This document shows, piece after piece, positions 7,476-15,978 of a stretch of 64,000 bases of DNA. Position numbers and translations under genes: made by a program. The notes under the pieces are model-generated. The model worked only from the letters and a program-made list of their open reading frames with translations. It did no database searches and was not told where the DNA came from. The stretch is taken from the NCBI GenBank assembly GCA_035691865.1, contig DASSIM010000131.1, positions 1-64,000 on the forward strand, read 5' to 3'. Numbering within the stretch: the first letter of the stretch is position 1; each line of letters starts with the position of its first letter. This DNA is from Nitrosopolaris sp035691865 (GTDB taxonomy: Archaea; Thermoproteota; Nitrososphaeria; Nitrososphaerales; Nitrososphaeraceae).

Positions 7476-8480
7476 CTAGCTTACGTTTAAAAGAATTCTG
7501 CCTTCTCTTTCTTTTGCAAACAGTGCTTGTAAAGCTTCTTTAGCCTCTTCAAGTTTAAATCTTTTCCATACCTTAACTTTGATCTGTGGAGACATTTCTA
7601 ACAATTCTCTCAGATCACCTCTAGTTCCTCCAGTTGAACCTATTAATTTGATTTGCTTTAGGTAAAGTGATTGAATATTTAATTTAACATCTCCACCTGT
7701 TAGAACTCCAAATGTCACCCATCTCCCATTAAGGCCAACAGATGCAAAGCTATTTTCCCATGTTTGCACCCCCAGAGAATTTAAAACAACGTCTGCCATT
7801 TTGCCTTGAGTTAATTCATTAACTTTCTCTGCTGCTTTGTCATATTCACTTATAATGTAATCGGCACCAATATCTTTTACCCAATTATTTTTAGAGACCG
7901 CAATAACCTTTGCTCCAATTTTCTTTCCAAATTGTACAGCCATCATCCCTGTACTTCCTGATGCACCAAATATTACCAAGGATTCATTTACTTTTAATGC
8001 TGCTTCTTTTAATGCATGATAAGGTGTCAAAGTGGTTACAGGCAGACTGGCCGCTAACTCCCATTGCATTTCGTCTGGTATTTTAAAGGCATTTTTCTCT
8101 GGGACCGCTACGTATTCTGCAAAGCCTCCATTAGTAGCAACACCTATCAGTCCTCCATTTCTACATAACATATCATTTCCACTAAGACACATATCACATA
8201 TTCCATCAAAGATCTTGTTATACACAATCACTCTATCACCTTTCTTTAGGCTCGTGACATGCAGACCAGCTTCTTCTATCACACCGCTTATCTCCGCTCC
8301 CGGGATGTGCGGTATTGGTTGAACTGGGCGGGTGCCTGACACCGCAAAATGATCAATAGGATTTACACCTGTCATCGTAACTCTTATCAGCACATCGTGA
8401 TCTGTAATTTTCGGTTGTTCTATATCATGCTTTATCTTTAAATTCTCTAACCCTGGTTTTTCAAAAATGACTGCCTTCAT
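7476..8480 (-). CDS. Zinc-type alcohol dehydrogenase / quinone reductase family
   Basis: A 334-residue medium-chain dehydrogenase/reductase. The N-terminal GroES-like domain has TMTGVNPIDH, IPGAEISGVIEEAG and a GDRV strand, followed by a lobe loop CDMCLSGNDMLC which contains three of the four structural zinc cysteines. The fourth cysteine is not evident. The catalytic Cys of zinc enzymes is replaced by Val-Asn (TGVNPID), so it may be a zinc-free quinone-reductase-like member. The Rossmann part has VIFGASGSTGMMAVQFGKKI and GADYIISEYDK. NAD(P)H is expected. It is monocistronic; ATG at 8478-8480 fits the family length. Confidence 0.85.
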   Translation of the reverse strand: MKAVIFEKPGLENLKIKHDIEQPKITDHDVLIRVTMTGVNPIDHFAVSGTRPVQPIPHIPGAEISGVIEEAGLHVTSLKKGDRVIVYNKIFDGICDMCLSGNDMLCRNGGLIGVATNGGFAEYVAVPEKNAFKIPDEMQWELAASLPVTTLTPYHALKEAALKVNESLVIFGASGSTGMMAVQFGKKIGAKVIAVSKNNWVKDIGADYIISEYDKAAEKVNELTQGKMADVVLNSLGVQTWENSFASVGLNGRWVTFGVLTGGDVKLNIQSLYLKQIKLIGSTGGTRGDLRELLEMSPQIKVKVWKRFKLEEAKEALQALFAKEREGRILLNVS

Positions 8481-8733
8481 CTAATTATGATGAAGTTCAT
8501 TTTATTTAACCCATTCTATAGTAGGCTGAATTATTTCTGAACTGTTATGATTCATTTTCTGCTGCAGATAATATCTTAGTTATGATCAATAACTGCTTTA
8601 TAGATTTGAATGTTAATCAGTGGGTGTGAAACTTCGGGTATTTATCGTAATGATTCGTTGATATGTGTGTAATTCTTAACATCTAAAATAACACCTCTTT
8701 TAAGAAGCAAATGAATGGAGATAATGCCGGATA

Positions 8734-9678
8734 TCACTTGCTTACGACCATCTTAATAATAGTGTTGATGAATTCTCCTACATTCTCTCTTCTGATTACA
8801 CCCGTGACAAAGTTCGATTTGCCTCCACCTTTCCCATATTCGGACGCTATTTCTCTGAACATTCTATTACAATCTATGTTAAACAGCGACTCACTCCTAG
8901 CAAATACGACGTTTGCCATCGAATCTAGTTCCGAGTTTAGATTAGCCAGAACGACAATTAAACTAGATTCGCAAATCTTTCTGTTTGCAAATTGCCTAAC
9001 TTGTTCATCTAACAATCCTGTAAATGTGCCACGAATAATGCAAGGCCCTGTGTTACATGTCTGCTCAGGTCCGATACTATTAAGAACATCGTCTGTTAGT
9101 CTCCTTAATTTATCGAGATGCAAGATGTTAGCTTGCTTCAATTTTTTGACTGTCTCTTCGACTGTATTGTAATTTGCTCCTGTCTCTGCACAAATCTTCA
9201 ATATCTTGGAGGAAAGATCTATTGCGTGATTAATGGCAGCATCGGCAACCACAAAATTGATTTCATACTCGGAACCGATCCTATTCATGTGTGTAATTAG
9301 GAAAAAACCGCATTCTTTAAGATTATCAGCATGATCCATCGCGCATGCGGCCAAGTCATGGCCTTCGATCTCAACAACTCTAACCTGATTATTGCTTCCA
9401 ATTCGGTCTTCATTTGCCCTAAGGTTTGGTAGAAGACTTTTTGCTTCAGCCAGCGATCCGAAAGAGTGGATAATAACTCTTCTCCCTTGACTAATTAACG
9501 AATTAACCTCCCTTTCTGCGTCTATCACACTATCCACCTCAATGCCTTCAGCAGTAATAAGCACTAGATTATCATAATCCCTATGCTCCACTTTCCGGAC
9601 ATTAATTGTTCTACCCATCAACTTCTGAAGTGAGCCTATAAATGCGTGCTCACTTGTGTGTGCAAGCTTATTCTGCAT
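8734..9678 (-). CDS. alaX: AlaX-like alanyl-tRNA editing protein
   Basis: A 314-residue protein homologous to the editing and C-terminal regions of alanyl-tRNA synthetase. The zinc site is complete: HTSEH (His7, His11) and CAMDH (Cys112, His116), the HxxxH and CxxxH motifs that hydrolyse Ser- or Gly-tRNA(Ala). A helical linker follows and the C-terminus has a DHHA1-like domain with a glycine-rich YGKGGGKSNFVTGV, close to the GGGxxDxAxG motif. It lacks the N-terminal barrel seen in some AlaX-L proteins and starts directly at the HxxxH helix. It would act free in the cytoplasm to prevent mistranslation. ATG at 9676-9678 sits just upstream of the first ligand. Confidence 0.85.
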   Translation of the reverse strand: MQNKLAHTSEHAFIGSLQKLMGRTINVRKVEHRDYDNLVLITAEGIEVDSVIDAEREVNSLISQGRRVIIHSFGSLAEAKSLLPNLRANEDRIGSNNQVRVVEIEGHDLAACAMDHADNLKECGFFLITHMNRIGSEYEINFVVADAAINHAIDLSSKILKICAETGANYNTVEETVKKLKQANILHLDKLRRLTDDVLNSIGPEQTCNTGPCIIRGTFTGLLDEQVRQFANRKICESSLIVVLANLNSELDSMANVVFARSESLFNIDCNRMFREIASEYGKGGGKSNFVTGVIRRENVGEFINTIIKMVVSK

Positions 9679-10068
9679 CTGAGTTACATCTATTCGTGCG
9701 ATATATTATACATATTCGCCTTACCGATAAAAAGAAATGTCTATTGAAGATCTGAATTACCAGGCAATATTGCGATATCGGTTGGATACCATGATATACC
9801 TGACCATACTGCTGCTCGAAGTATTTCAAAGTCTTTGAATTGCCTTTTTCGCAAAACCTGAACAGATTTATCTTTAAGATAATAATATTTTATATATTAC
9901 ATATTTTTCAAAATTATTGGATTAAGGGCGGTTTAGATTTAGCTTGTTATTTGAGTTGGGATAGATCGATTAAGCTGTAGTCACACTTTTACGGAATCAA
10001 GATTAGTTAATTTGTTTAGTCGGCACACGAGATAACATTTTCAGTATCTCTTTTTATTATCAGAGGAC
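9679..10068. other. Gap with promoter-like AT-rich sequence
   Basis: No gene is seen. The minus-strand alaX promoter must lie at its left end, and a TATTATA-type tract at 9880-9900 is the most AT-rich part. Nothing else was recognised. Confidence 0.35.
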
Positions 10069-11109
10069 CTAGAACCTATCTTGTTGACTACCAATACTCA
10101 TACCTATTAACGATAATAGCTTAGAAAATCTAAATGGCTTCAACAGTATTTCATTATTATTCTTGATCCCATTTGAGTAAAGGTCTTGTCTAAAATTATC
10201 TGGAGGTAAAGTAGTTGTAAAGATAATTCGCTGGTTTGGTCTTTTATTGACGATCTCTTTGGCAACTTGAATGCACGGAATGTCCTTAAGGTGTGTATCT
10301 AAAATAACAACCATATCAAATCCGTTGGTTTTGTTTTTGTTTGCGTCTATGATTTTGAGAAGCTCATCTAGACATTTCCTGGCACTTTCTGTAATTGTGA
10401 TATTCTTGAAGCCCATTGAACGTAGCCAAATATTGTAGATCTGTTGAAGGTCTCGTTCTGGTTCTGCAACGAGAATCTGGATTGGTATTTCTCGTGGATA
10501 AATGTCTGACTCTGCAACTTCCTTGGCCATAATGTATCCTTTCACTCTACGCCCGGTTATATCAATGGCCACGGTATGGTTATGAGAAATCTGATGTTTG
10601 TGGTGTTCAAATGGATCCTTACTTAGTAATGAGCCTGAATGTGGACATATGATAGTAATATGATTTTGTCCTAGCCTTCGCCATTCTATATAATTCTCTT
10701 GCCACCACTTCTCGACTAACTCGCACTGGTCAAAGTGTTTATTCCTAAAAAGGTTATCAGCACAATCACCAACAATCATTACGTCTCTGTCTTTTAGTTC
10801 CTTTTGTAATTGTACTTTGAATTCCTCGAATGGTGTTAGATCACCTGCTAAAACTGAATCATAAAAGGGTTTCAGGTTTACTATGAACAAGTTTCTTTTA
10901 CCAATGTTTTCTTCGTAATTTTTAATCCGAGAAGAAATCATTGATAAGTGTGATGGGTCATAGGCATTCACAGAAGCATATATACAAAGCTGCTTTTCTG
11001 TCAATCCTTGATTGATGTAGTTTATGGCGGCAAGGTCGCGGTTAGAATTGATATCATACAATAGCATAACATGTTGACTGCGAGAAGGCGGGTTACGTAC
11101 GTCGGACAT
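10069..11109 (-). CDS. MEDS sensory domain fused to a receiver domain
   Basis: A signalling protein with two parts. The N-terminal about 180 residues match the MEDS (DcmR-type) sensory domain: SQHVMLLYDINSNRDLAAIN, YINQGL, a central D.MIVGDCADNLF and ITIICPHSG. The C-terminal about 120 residues form a CheY-like receiver: IQILVAEPERD for the acidic pocket, VVILDTHLKD with the likely phosphorylated Asp, FTTTLP and ILLKPF with the conserved Lys. No DNA-binding domain is present, so output is probably by protein contact. A further ATG 13 codons upstream exists, but the start MSDVRN at 11109 is favoured because a TTTATTAATA box lies about 25 bases before it. No kinase gene is adjacent. Confidence 0.75.
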   Translation of the reverse strand: MSDVRNPPSRSQHVMLLYDINSNRDLAAINYINQGLTEKQLCIYASVNAYDPSHLSMISSRIKNYEENIGKRNLFIVNLKPFYDSVLAGDLTPFEEFKVQLQKELKDRDVMIVGDCADNLFRNKHFDQCELVEKWWQENYIEWRRLGQNHITIICPHSGSLLSKDPFEHHKHQISHNHTVAIDITGRRVKGYIMAKEVAESDIYPREIPIQILVAEPERDLQQIYNIWLRSMGFKNITITESARKCLDELLKIIDANKNKTNGFDMVVILDTHLKDIPCIQVAKEIVNKRPNQRIIFTTTLPPDNFRQDLYSNGIKNNNEILLKPFRFSKLLSLIGMSIGSQQDRF

Positions 11110-11328
11110 ATCCTTCTCTCCCACGACAATATTAATAAAGCAATGCATAACGGTTGTGCTAAGACTAACTCACGTTATCTGTACTTTGTGCATATAATTT
11201 AGCCGATGTCGATCAAATTCCTGGAATGCTGAATACTCCAGGTCACATTGTCATACATGATCCTTCTAATCCCGCGTATAACACCAAAATTATCCTTTCG
11301 ACTCTGAATCTCAGCGAATTACCCATTC

Positions 11329-12249
11329 TCAGGCTCCCCCAAGTGCAACTATTAAATCAGTTACAAAACCAACACACAATCCAACAAATATACCCACCAT
11401 CATGATATTATTTGTGGTCTGTCGTCTACCAGAATTGTACATCAACATTGAAACATAGACTAATGCTCCGCCTGCCATAGACAAGAATAAAACATAAGCT
11501 ATCGTAGAATTCCATAGGCTACCGACGATGGTTCCAACAAATGTAGGGCCACCACCAATCAAGCCGACCATAATTAAGAATCGAATTCTTGGTTTTCTCA
11601 CGAGACCTGTCAATGGGCCGGCAATTCCAAAACCCTCTGTTGCGTTATGAGACCCAAATCCGATTATCAACAGTATTGCTAATCCTATTGCACCCGAGAT
11701 GTAGGATTGGCCTATAGCAAGCCCTTCACTAAAGTTATGTGCGCCTATGCCTATTGCGATCATAGTGGATAATTTGTATGCATTTATCTCTTGCAACAGT
11801 AATTGTTGCTCTTGTTGACTACCGTCACTAGCTTTATTGCCAGCACCGTCTTTGACCACATCCTTTGTTGATGCTTCTTGCCGGTTTCGCAGGAACGATT
11901 TCATCGTTGCTGCTGGATTATGACTACTCTTAGACATCATGTGTCTACTCTCATAAAAGACGAGACCCAGAAGTCCTATTGCGAGCCCTCCAAACATTGC
12001 AAGAAGATCAAATACTGCATTTCCCAGAGGAGATTTACCTGCAAAAGCGCCTTGCGCATCGATTCCAACTGATTGCCAAGCATGACTAAATACATCTATT
12101 ATAAGAAATACCAAAATTCCTATTGCAAATGCATTGAGAAATCCTTTCTTTTTTGGGTTTACATTCTGCAGCACAGCCAAAGGTAATCCAAGGAATATTG
12201 TAAAACCAGCTATGGATCCTAGAAGCAAAAGTTGCCAGTACTCCATCAT
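11329..12249 (-). CDS. ZIP family metal transporter
   Basis: A 306-residue integral membrane protein with about eight hydrophobic segments. It carries both ZIP signature motifs in adjacent helices: HNFSEG and HNATEG, whose His, Asn and Glu form the binuclear metal site. A long polar cytoplasmic loop rich in Gln and Ser (about 115-150) lies between helices 3 and 4, as usual. It should move Zn2+, Fe2+ or Mn2+ into the cell. It lies 256 bases downstream of a DtxR-type repressor, and two tandem palindromes at 12399-12426 lie before it, so it is probably repressed when metal is plentiful. ATG at 12247-12249; a second ATG follows at once. Confidence 0.9.
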   Translation of the reverse strand: MMEYWQLLLLGSIAGFTIFLGLPLAVLQNVNPKKKGFLNAFAIGILVFLIIDVFSHAWQSVGIDAQGAFAGKSPLGNAVFDLLAMFGGLAIGLLGLVFYESRHMMSKSSHNPAATMKSFLRNRQEASTKDVVKDGAGNKASDGSQQEQQLLLQEINAYKLSTMIAIGIGAHNFSEGLAIGQSYISGAIGLAILLIIGFGSHNATEGFGIAGPLTGLVRKPRIRFLIMVGLIGGGPTFVGTIVGSLWNSTIAYVLFLSMAGGALVYVSMLMYNSGRRQTTNNIMMVGIFVGLCVGFVTDLIVALGGA

Positions 12250-12398
12250 GTTATTACTTCACCATACTCAAGTGTAACGCAACTCGCACCATTCCTTTAT
12301 TTAGATCATTAAAGGAAACTATGAAATTCGTGTAATCGCGGTAACCTAGAAGACCAATAGGATAGCGGAAAACAGGAATGTCGGTGAGTTTATTCATA

Positions 12399-12426
12399 TT
12401 AGGCTAACCTAGTTAGGTCTTCCTAA
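12399..12426 (-). promoter_or_regulatory. Two tandem DtxR-type operators before the ZIP gene
   Basis: Two palindromes of form TTAGG-N4-CCTAA lie head to tail: TTAGGCTAACCTAG (12399-12412, one mismatch) and TTAGGTCTTCCTAA (12413-12426, perfect). This matches the known core of DtxR/IdeR boxes. On the minus strand a TATA-like TTTAAATA (12432-12439) lies just upstream, so the predicted transcription start falls inside the operators. A bound repressor would block transcription of the ZIP gene. Confidence 0.7.
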
Positions 12427-12505
12427 CACGCTATTTAAACATTATCATTGGGATCATAATCTCCGATTCGAAACAATCCAAATTATGATAATAAACCGTA
12501 CTCCT

Positions 12506-13018
12506 CTAACTGCTATTACAGCATTTTCCCCCAGGAATATTGTGACCGTGGGGACATTTCCTTGGATGTTTCAATAACGTGCATAAAGCGTCAGTAAATT
12601 CGTTATTCATGTGATGCTCTATACCACAAGCCATTTTCTCATCTATATCGATCTTTAGCGCATATTTCATCATTACTTCGAGCAACCTTGTATTACGAAT
12701 CATTTGTCTTCCGATGTTGTTGCCTTGAGATGTAATCCTTACTATACTGCCTCTCTCGTATTCTACCAAGTTGGCTTCGTTTAGCTTCCGAAGCATTTCG
12801 ACGACTGATGGTTGTCTAATGTTCAGTAATTTGGCAATCGAGCTGATTTTGGGTTCCTGGCCTTTTTCAACAATATACCATAAGGCTTTAAGATACATTT
12901 CTATATGCTCTGATTCAGCGGTTCCTATGTAAAGCTCCTCTTCATCTTGCTTTCTCCTTTCGTTTTTTACACTCGAAGTCCTTGTGGATGCTACTTTCTT
13001 ACTATATAGGGCCTTCAA
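12506..13018 (-). CDS. DtxR/MntR-family metal-dependent repressor
   Basis: A 170-residue regulator. Residues about 40-100 form the winged helix: YLKALWYIVEKG, ISSIAKLLNIRQPSVVEMLR and LVEYERGSIVRIT, which is the DtxR N-terminal domain. The metal-binding and dimer region follows with ACGIEHHMNNEFTDALCTLL, giving the typical Cys/Glu/His ligands of the E..H..S motif, and ends HPRKCPHGHNIPGG. It lacks the SH3-like third domain. A 35-residue charged N-terminal extension is unusual. It would bind the operators at 12399-12426 and perhaps 39189-39202 when loaded with Fe2+ or Mn2+. The start is ATG at 13016-13018. Confidence 0.88.
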   Translation of the reverse strand: MKALYSKKVASTRTSSVKNERRKQDEEELYIGTAESEHIEMYLKALWYIVEKGQEPKISSIAKLLNIRQPSVVEMLRKLNEANLVEYERGSIVRITSQGNNIGRQMIRNTRLLEVMMKYALKIDIDEKMACGIEHHMNNEFTDALCTLLKHPRKCPHGHNIPGGKCCNSS

Positions 13019-13201
13019 AGATTCACTTCTAGGTATATGTCACGGATTCATTATTAACTTTATGACACTTTCGACATCGCAGTTCCTAGAGAATATCTCA
13101 TGCTCTTTTGGTTGTTCCTCAAGTCGCAGTTGCGATAACCTAATAAAAGGTGTTGACTCTATACTAATGTAGAAGGTATAAACGTCACGACTGATTTACT
13201 C

Positions 13202-14113
13202 AATGCAGAGCTTCATTGTCATAATATATATTCAAATTCTATGATCCAGTCAGATCGTATTCCATTTGATTGCGGTGTTAGCATGGAACAATTGTTAGAG
13301 AGCGCACTACGAGAAAAGATTGATGCACTTTTTGTTACCAACCATAATACGCTTAACGGCTATCAAGAGATCCTTGACTACCAACAAAATCATAGAAAAT
13401 ATTATGACATTAGGATTTATCCCGCGGAAGAAATTACAGTAGATAATGGAGGGCATGTACTTGCATACGGCATAAACAGAACTATTATGCCGGGAATGTC
13501 TCTTGAGGAAACGCTAGATGAAATAAAGCGACAAAACGCAGTATCATGCGCAGCTCATCCTTTTGCAGTTTCAAATGGTATACGGGGAAAAGCGAGCCTT
13601 TGCGATCTAATGGAGTCCTTTAATAGCAACAACGTTGATATCTTTTCCAACATTCTTGCAAGCAAATTCGCAGAGTATCACAAAATGTTCACAATTGCAG
13701 GAAGCGATTCTCATGTCTGTTCTACCGTGGGTAGATGTCGAAACGCCATTGAATCAGAGAACAACATGGATTCTGTTATTGGCAATCTACTTAAGGGAAG
13801 GTCCAAGATTCATACCGTAAATTACGCAACTAAAAAGGAGCTTTATGAACATGCTTACTATGTTCTCTCCAGCTCTAGTGAAGCCTTAATGAATTATGTA
13901 TTGGAATACCACCCTAAGACTTATCATCTATTTAGATGGGCCTTGACCTCTTTTACTTCTAATCCTAACAGCAGATTTTGGTACACTTTAGGATCGTTCG
14001 CACTTTATCTGACAAAGAGAGTTTCAAAGAAGGTGAACATGGGTGGATATACTCCTGAGATCTTCCAAGAGAGATCGTGGAAAAGACTCATTTCCTTAGC
14101 ACTAGTACCTTGA
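13202..14113 (+). CDS. PHP-domain metal-dependent phosphoesterase, unclear start
   Basis: A PHP-superfamily hydrolase of about 303 residues. The first metal motif AELHCHNIYSNS (HxH) lies at 13205-13240, upstream of the first in-frame ATG at 13241. Then come VTNHNTLNGY, IYPAEEITVDNGGHVLAYGI, AAHPFA and IAGSDSHV, which complete the metal-ligand set of PHP phosphoesterases. No ATG, GTG or TTG precedes the HxH motif in frame before a TGA near 13153. An ATG at 13203 is present but in another frame. A non-standard start, a small indel, or loss of function are possible. A TATAAA at 13178-13183 lies about 25 bases before 13203, as for a leaderless gene. The C-terminal 90 residues are helical. It acts in the cytoplasm; the substrate is unknown. 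Confidence 0.75.
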   Translation, partial: NAELHCHNIYSNSMIQSDRIPFDCGVSMEQLLESALREKIDALFVTNHNTLNGYQEILDYQQNHRKYYDIRIYPAEEITVDNGGHVLAYGINRTIMPGMSLEETLDEIKRQNAVSCAAHPFAVSNGIRGKASLCDLMESFNSNNVDIFSNILASKFAEYHKMFTIAGSDSHVCSTVGRCRNAIESENNMDSVIGNLLKGRSKIHTVNYATKKELYEHAYYVLSSSSEALMNYVLEYHPKTYHLFRWALTSFTSNPNSRFWYTLGSFALYLTKRVSKKVNMGGYTPEIFQERSWKRLISLALVP

Positions 14114-14610
14114 ATTGTTTGAACCTGGACCATCATATAGGTATTTGTAACGCCATATGAAGGTTAATTCAATGGCTCTCATAATTTGTATCAAGAGTTC
14201 ATAATTCAACTATGTTCTAAATGTGAATAGTTGCCACAACTAGGCAGCCGGTATTCGATTGTGATGTGATGGTCCTAAATCGTGCGTTTAGATTTCGTTA
14301 AAGATTTAATATAATGCTGATTGTCAACTTAGGAGTTGTTTGGTGCAATTTCTGTGATGACAATCTGAGCGAGGATCGTAGACATGCTAATTTAGTTGAA
14401 GTGGCAAGATTTACGCTGGGACTATGCTAAAGATATCTACTGCTTTTATGCTTAGATAAGTGTACCACACAACTTAATTATGGTGGATCATATTCTATAC
14501 AAAGTATTGGAAAAAATAAATACCGAATAATCAAAGGAGATGTAACGACGTCCTTATATTGAATTCAACAAGTGCACCATCAGCGAGAACGACTGTGAAG
14601 GTTATATGAT
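14114..14610. other. Gap with one tiny frame
   Basis: No full gene. A plus-strand frame from ATG 14314 to TAA 14430 encodes 38 residues with CNFCDDNLSEDRRHANLVEV; the CxxC and a TTTAATATAA box just before it make it a weak candidate. The rest is AT-rich and unexplained. Confidence 0.25.
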
Positions 14611-15078
14611 ATGGCGACGATTGGAAGAAAAAAAAGAATTTTAATAGTTGATGATGAGCCTGATATCACTTTAGCCTTCAAGAAGATTTTAGAACGGAAT
14701 GGCTTCAAGGAGCAGGTAGACACTTATAATGAGCCTCTTTTGGCATTGCAGGATTTCAGAGCTGGAATATATGGCCTATTGATAATTGATGTTGGAATGC
14801 CAGTTATTGATGGCTTTAGACTCTACCAGCAAATGAAACAGATAGATAATAAACCTAAAGTTCTCTTTGCTACAGCATTTTATGTCCATTATGATGTAGT
14901 GAGAGGATACTTTCCAATTGAAGATGAAAATAATGAGATTGAAGAAATATTAGGAGATACTGGAGGTCGCTTTATTAAAAAACCAATCGACATGGAAACT
15001 CCCGCAAATCATAAGGACCATATCTATTTTCCATTTCTATTTGCTATTCCCGTTTTTGGTCCATTTCCTAGCTCTTAA
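14611..15078 (+). CDS. Single-domain receiver protein, odd C-terminus
   Basis: A 155-residue CheY-like receiver. It shows ILIVDDEPD (acidic pair), LLIIDVGMPVIDGF (Asp60, phosphate acceptor), LFATAF (Thr at the switch position) and FIKKPID (Lys). No output domain follows, so it probably signals by binding a partner. The last 27 residues (after PIDMET) are hydrophobic and aromatic (YFPFLFAIPVFGPFP) and unlike the amphipathic helix that normally ends a receiver, suggesting a frameshift or replaced tail. It resembles the receiver of the hybrid kinase at 36015-38732, a possible source of its phosphate. ATG at 14611. Confidence 0.8.
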   Translation: MATIGRKKRILIVDDEPDITLAFKKILERNGFKEQVDTYNEPLLALQDFRAGIYGLLIIDVGMPVIDGFRLYQQMKQIDNKPKVLFATAFYVHYDVVRGYFPIEDENNEIEEILGDTGGRFIKKPIDMETPANHKDHIYFPFLFAIPVFGPFPSS

Positions 15079-15205
15079 ATAGTGGCGGTTGAATTAAAAC
15101 GTACCAAAACCGCCTAATTTAAGGTAACAATGTTAACTTACTACGTTAATCAAGTTCTTAATATTCTGTGATAGAATAATATCTTAGAAGGGTAAGAAAA
15201 TAGGG

Positions 15206-15532
15206 TTGAGTTCGATAAATAAGCAGTTTTTTGTTAATCAACTAGTTTGGATTGGAATATCTTTTGGCATAGCCCTCATGATTGCAATGCTAATACCGTT
15301 TCCAATATCATTAGTTGCTATTGCAGGAACCTTCTTGCTACTCAATTTTTATCTGAAGAGAAGGATGATAACAAGAACGGGTAGTGTCAAGGGGACCATC
15401 ATGGGAGGGATGTTTAGCCCAACGTCAACTGATGGTGGTGCGCTGAAATATTATTGCATGAGCTGTGGGATTCAGCATAAGCAAACCGAATGTCCTTTGT
15501 GCGGTTCAAAAATGAAGAGGATGGGATTATGA
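15206..15532 (+). CDS. Membrane protein with a C-terminal zinc ribbon
   Basis: A 108-residue protein with a hydrophobic hairpin (about residues 12-50, two helices separated by Pro) followed by a basic KRR segment and a C-terminal zinc ribbon CMSCGIQHKQTECPLCG with four cysteines. The ribbon should be cytoplasmic by the positive-inside rule. The start is TTG at 15206. The TGA overlaps the ATG of the next gene (ATGA at 15529-15532), so translation of the two is coupled. The role is unknown; a membrane-tethered nucleic acid or protein contact is possible. Confidence 0.7.
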   Translation: MSSINKQFFVNQLVWIGISFGIALMIAMLIPFPISLVAIAGTFLLLNFYLKRRMITRTGSVKGTIMGGMFSPTSTDGGALKYYCMSCGIQHKQTECPLCGSKMKRMGL

Positions 15533-15792
15533 TTAGCATATTCAGAAGCTGGAAACCAAAAGGACAAATGTATAGTCTAAGGTGTTTCCAGTGCGGATCT
15601 GGTTTTCTTTCTAGCTTCAAACTTGAAGCGCCAATTTGTGGCAAGTGTATCCAGAAAGCTAAATCCTTGGATTCAACTGTGGATTATAAGAGTGAATGTA
15701 GTAATTGTAGTAATAGAGGAGTGATTTATGGAAAAACTATGTGTCATTCTTGTTATTTTGGATTTGAAAAGAAAGAAGAACCACTAAGATAG
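15529..15792 (+). CDS. Small zinc-finger protein with paired CxxC motifs
   Basis: An 87-residue protein with eight cysteines in four CxxC pairs: CFQCG, CGKC, CSNCSN and CHSC. They could bind two zinc ions as two ribbons. The start ATG at 15529 is chosen because it overlaps the TGA of the upstream membrane zinc-ribbon gene, giving translational coupling; an upstream in-frame ATG at 15490 lies inside that gene. Both proteins carry the same type of ribbon, so they may form a complex. No function can be named. Confidence 0.65.
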   Translation: MISIFRSWKPKGQMYSLRCFQCGSGFLSSFKLEAPICGKCIQKAKSLDSTVDYKSECSNCSNRGVIYGKTMCHSCYFGFEKKEEPLR

Positions 15793-15978
15793 GCTACGTA
15801 GGTGAGGGTTAGTACCTTTGAATCCTATTACTAGTACGGTATAGGTTTAATCAATTCAATATAATTGACTCGAGCGAGTATATCTTCCAGAACCTAGAAT
15901 AACCCAACCTAATAATAATCTCAGCTGATCGATTAATGATATCTACTTAATTCATTAGATGCATTATAGCATCATAAA

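Noticed and set aside
8711..9172. A 153-codon plus-strand frame
   Set aside because: It lies opposite alaX, which has both zinc motifs intact.
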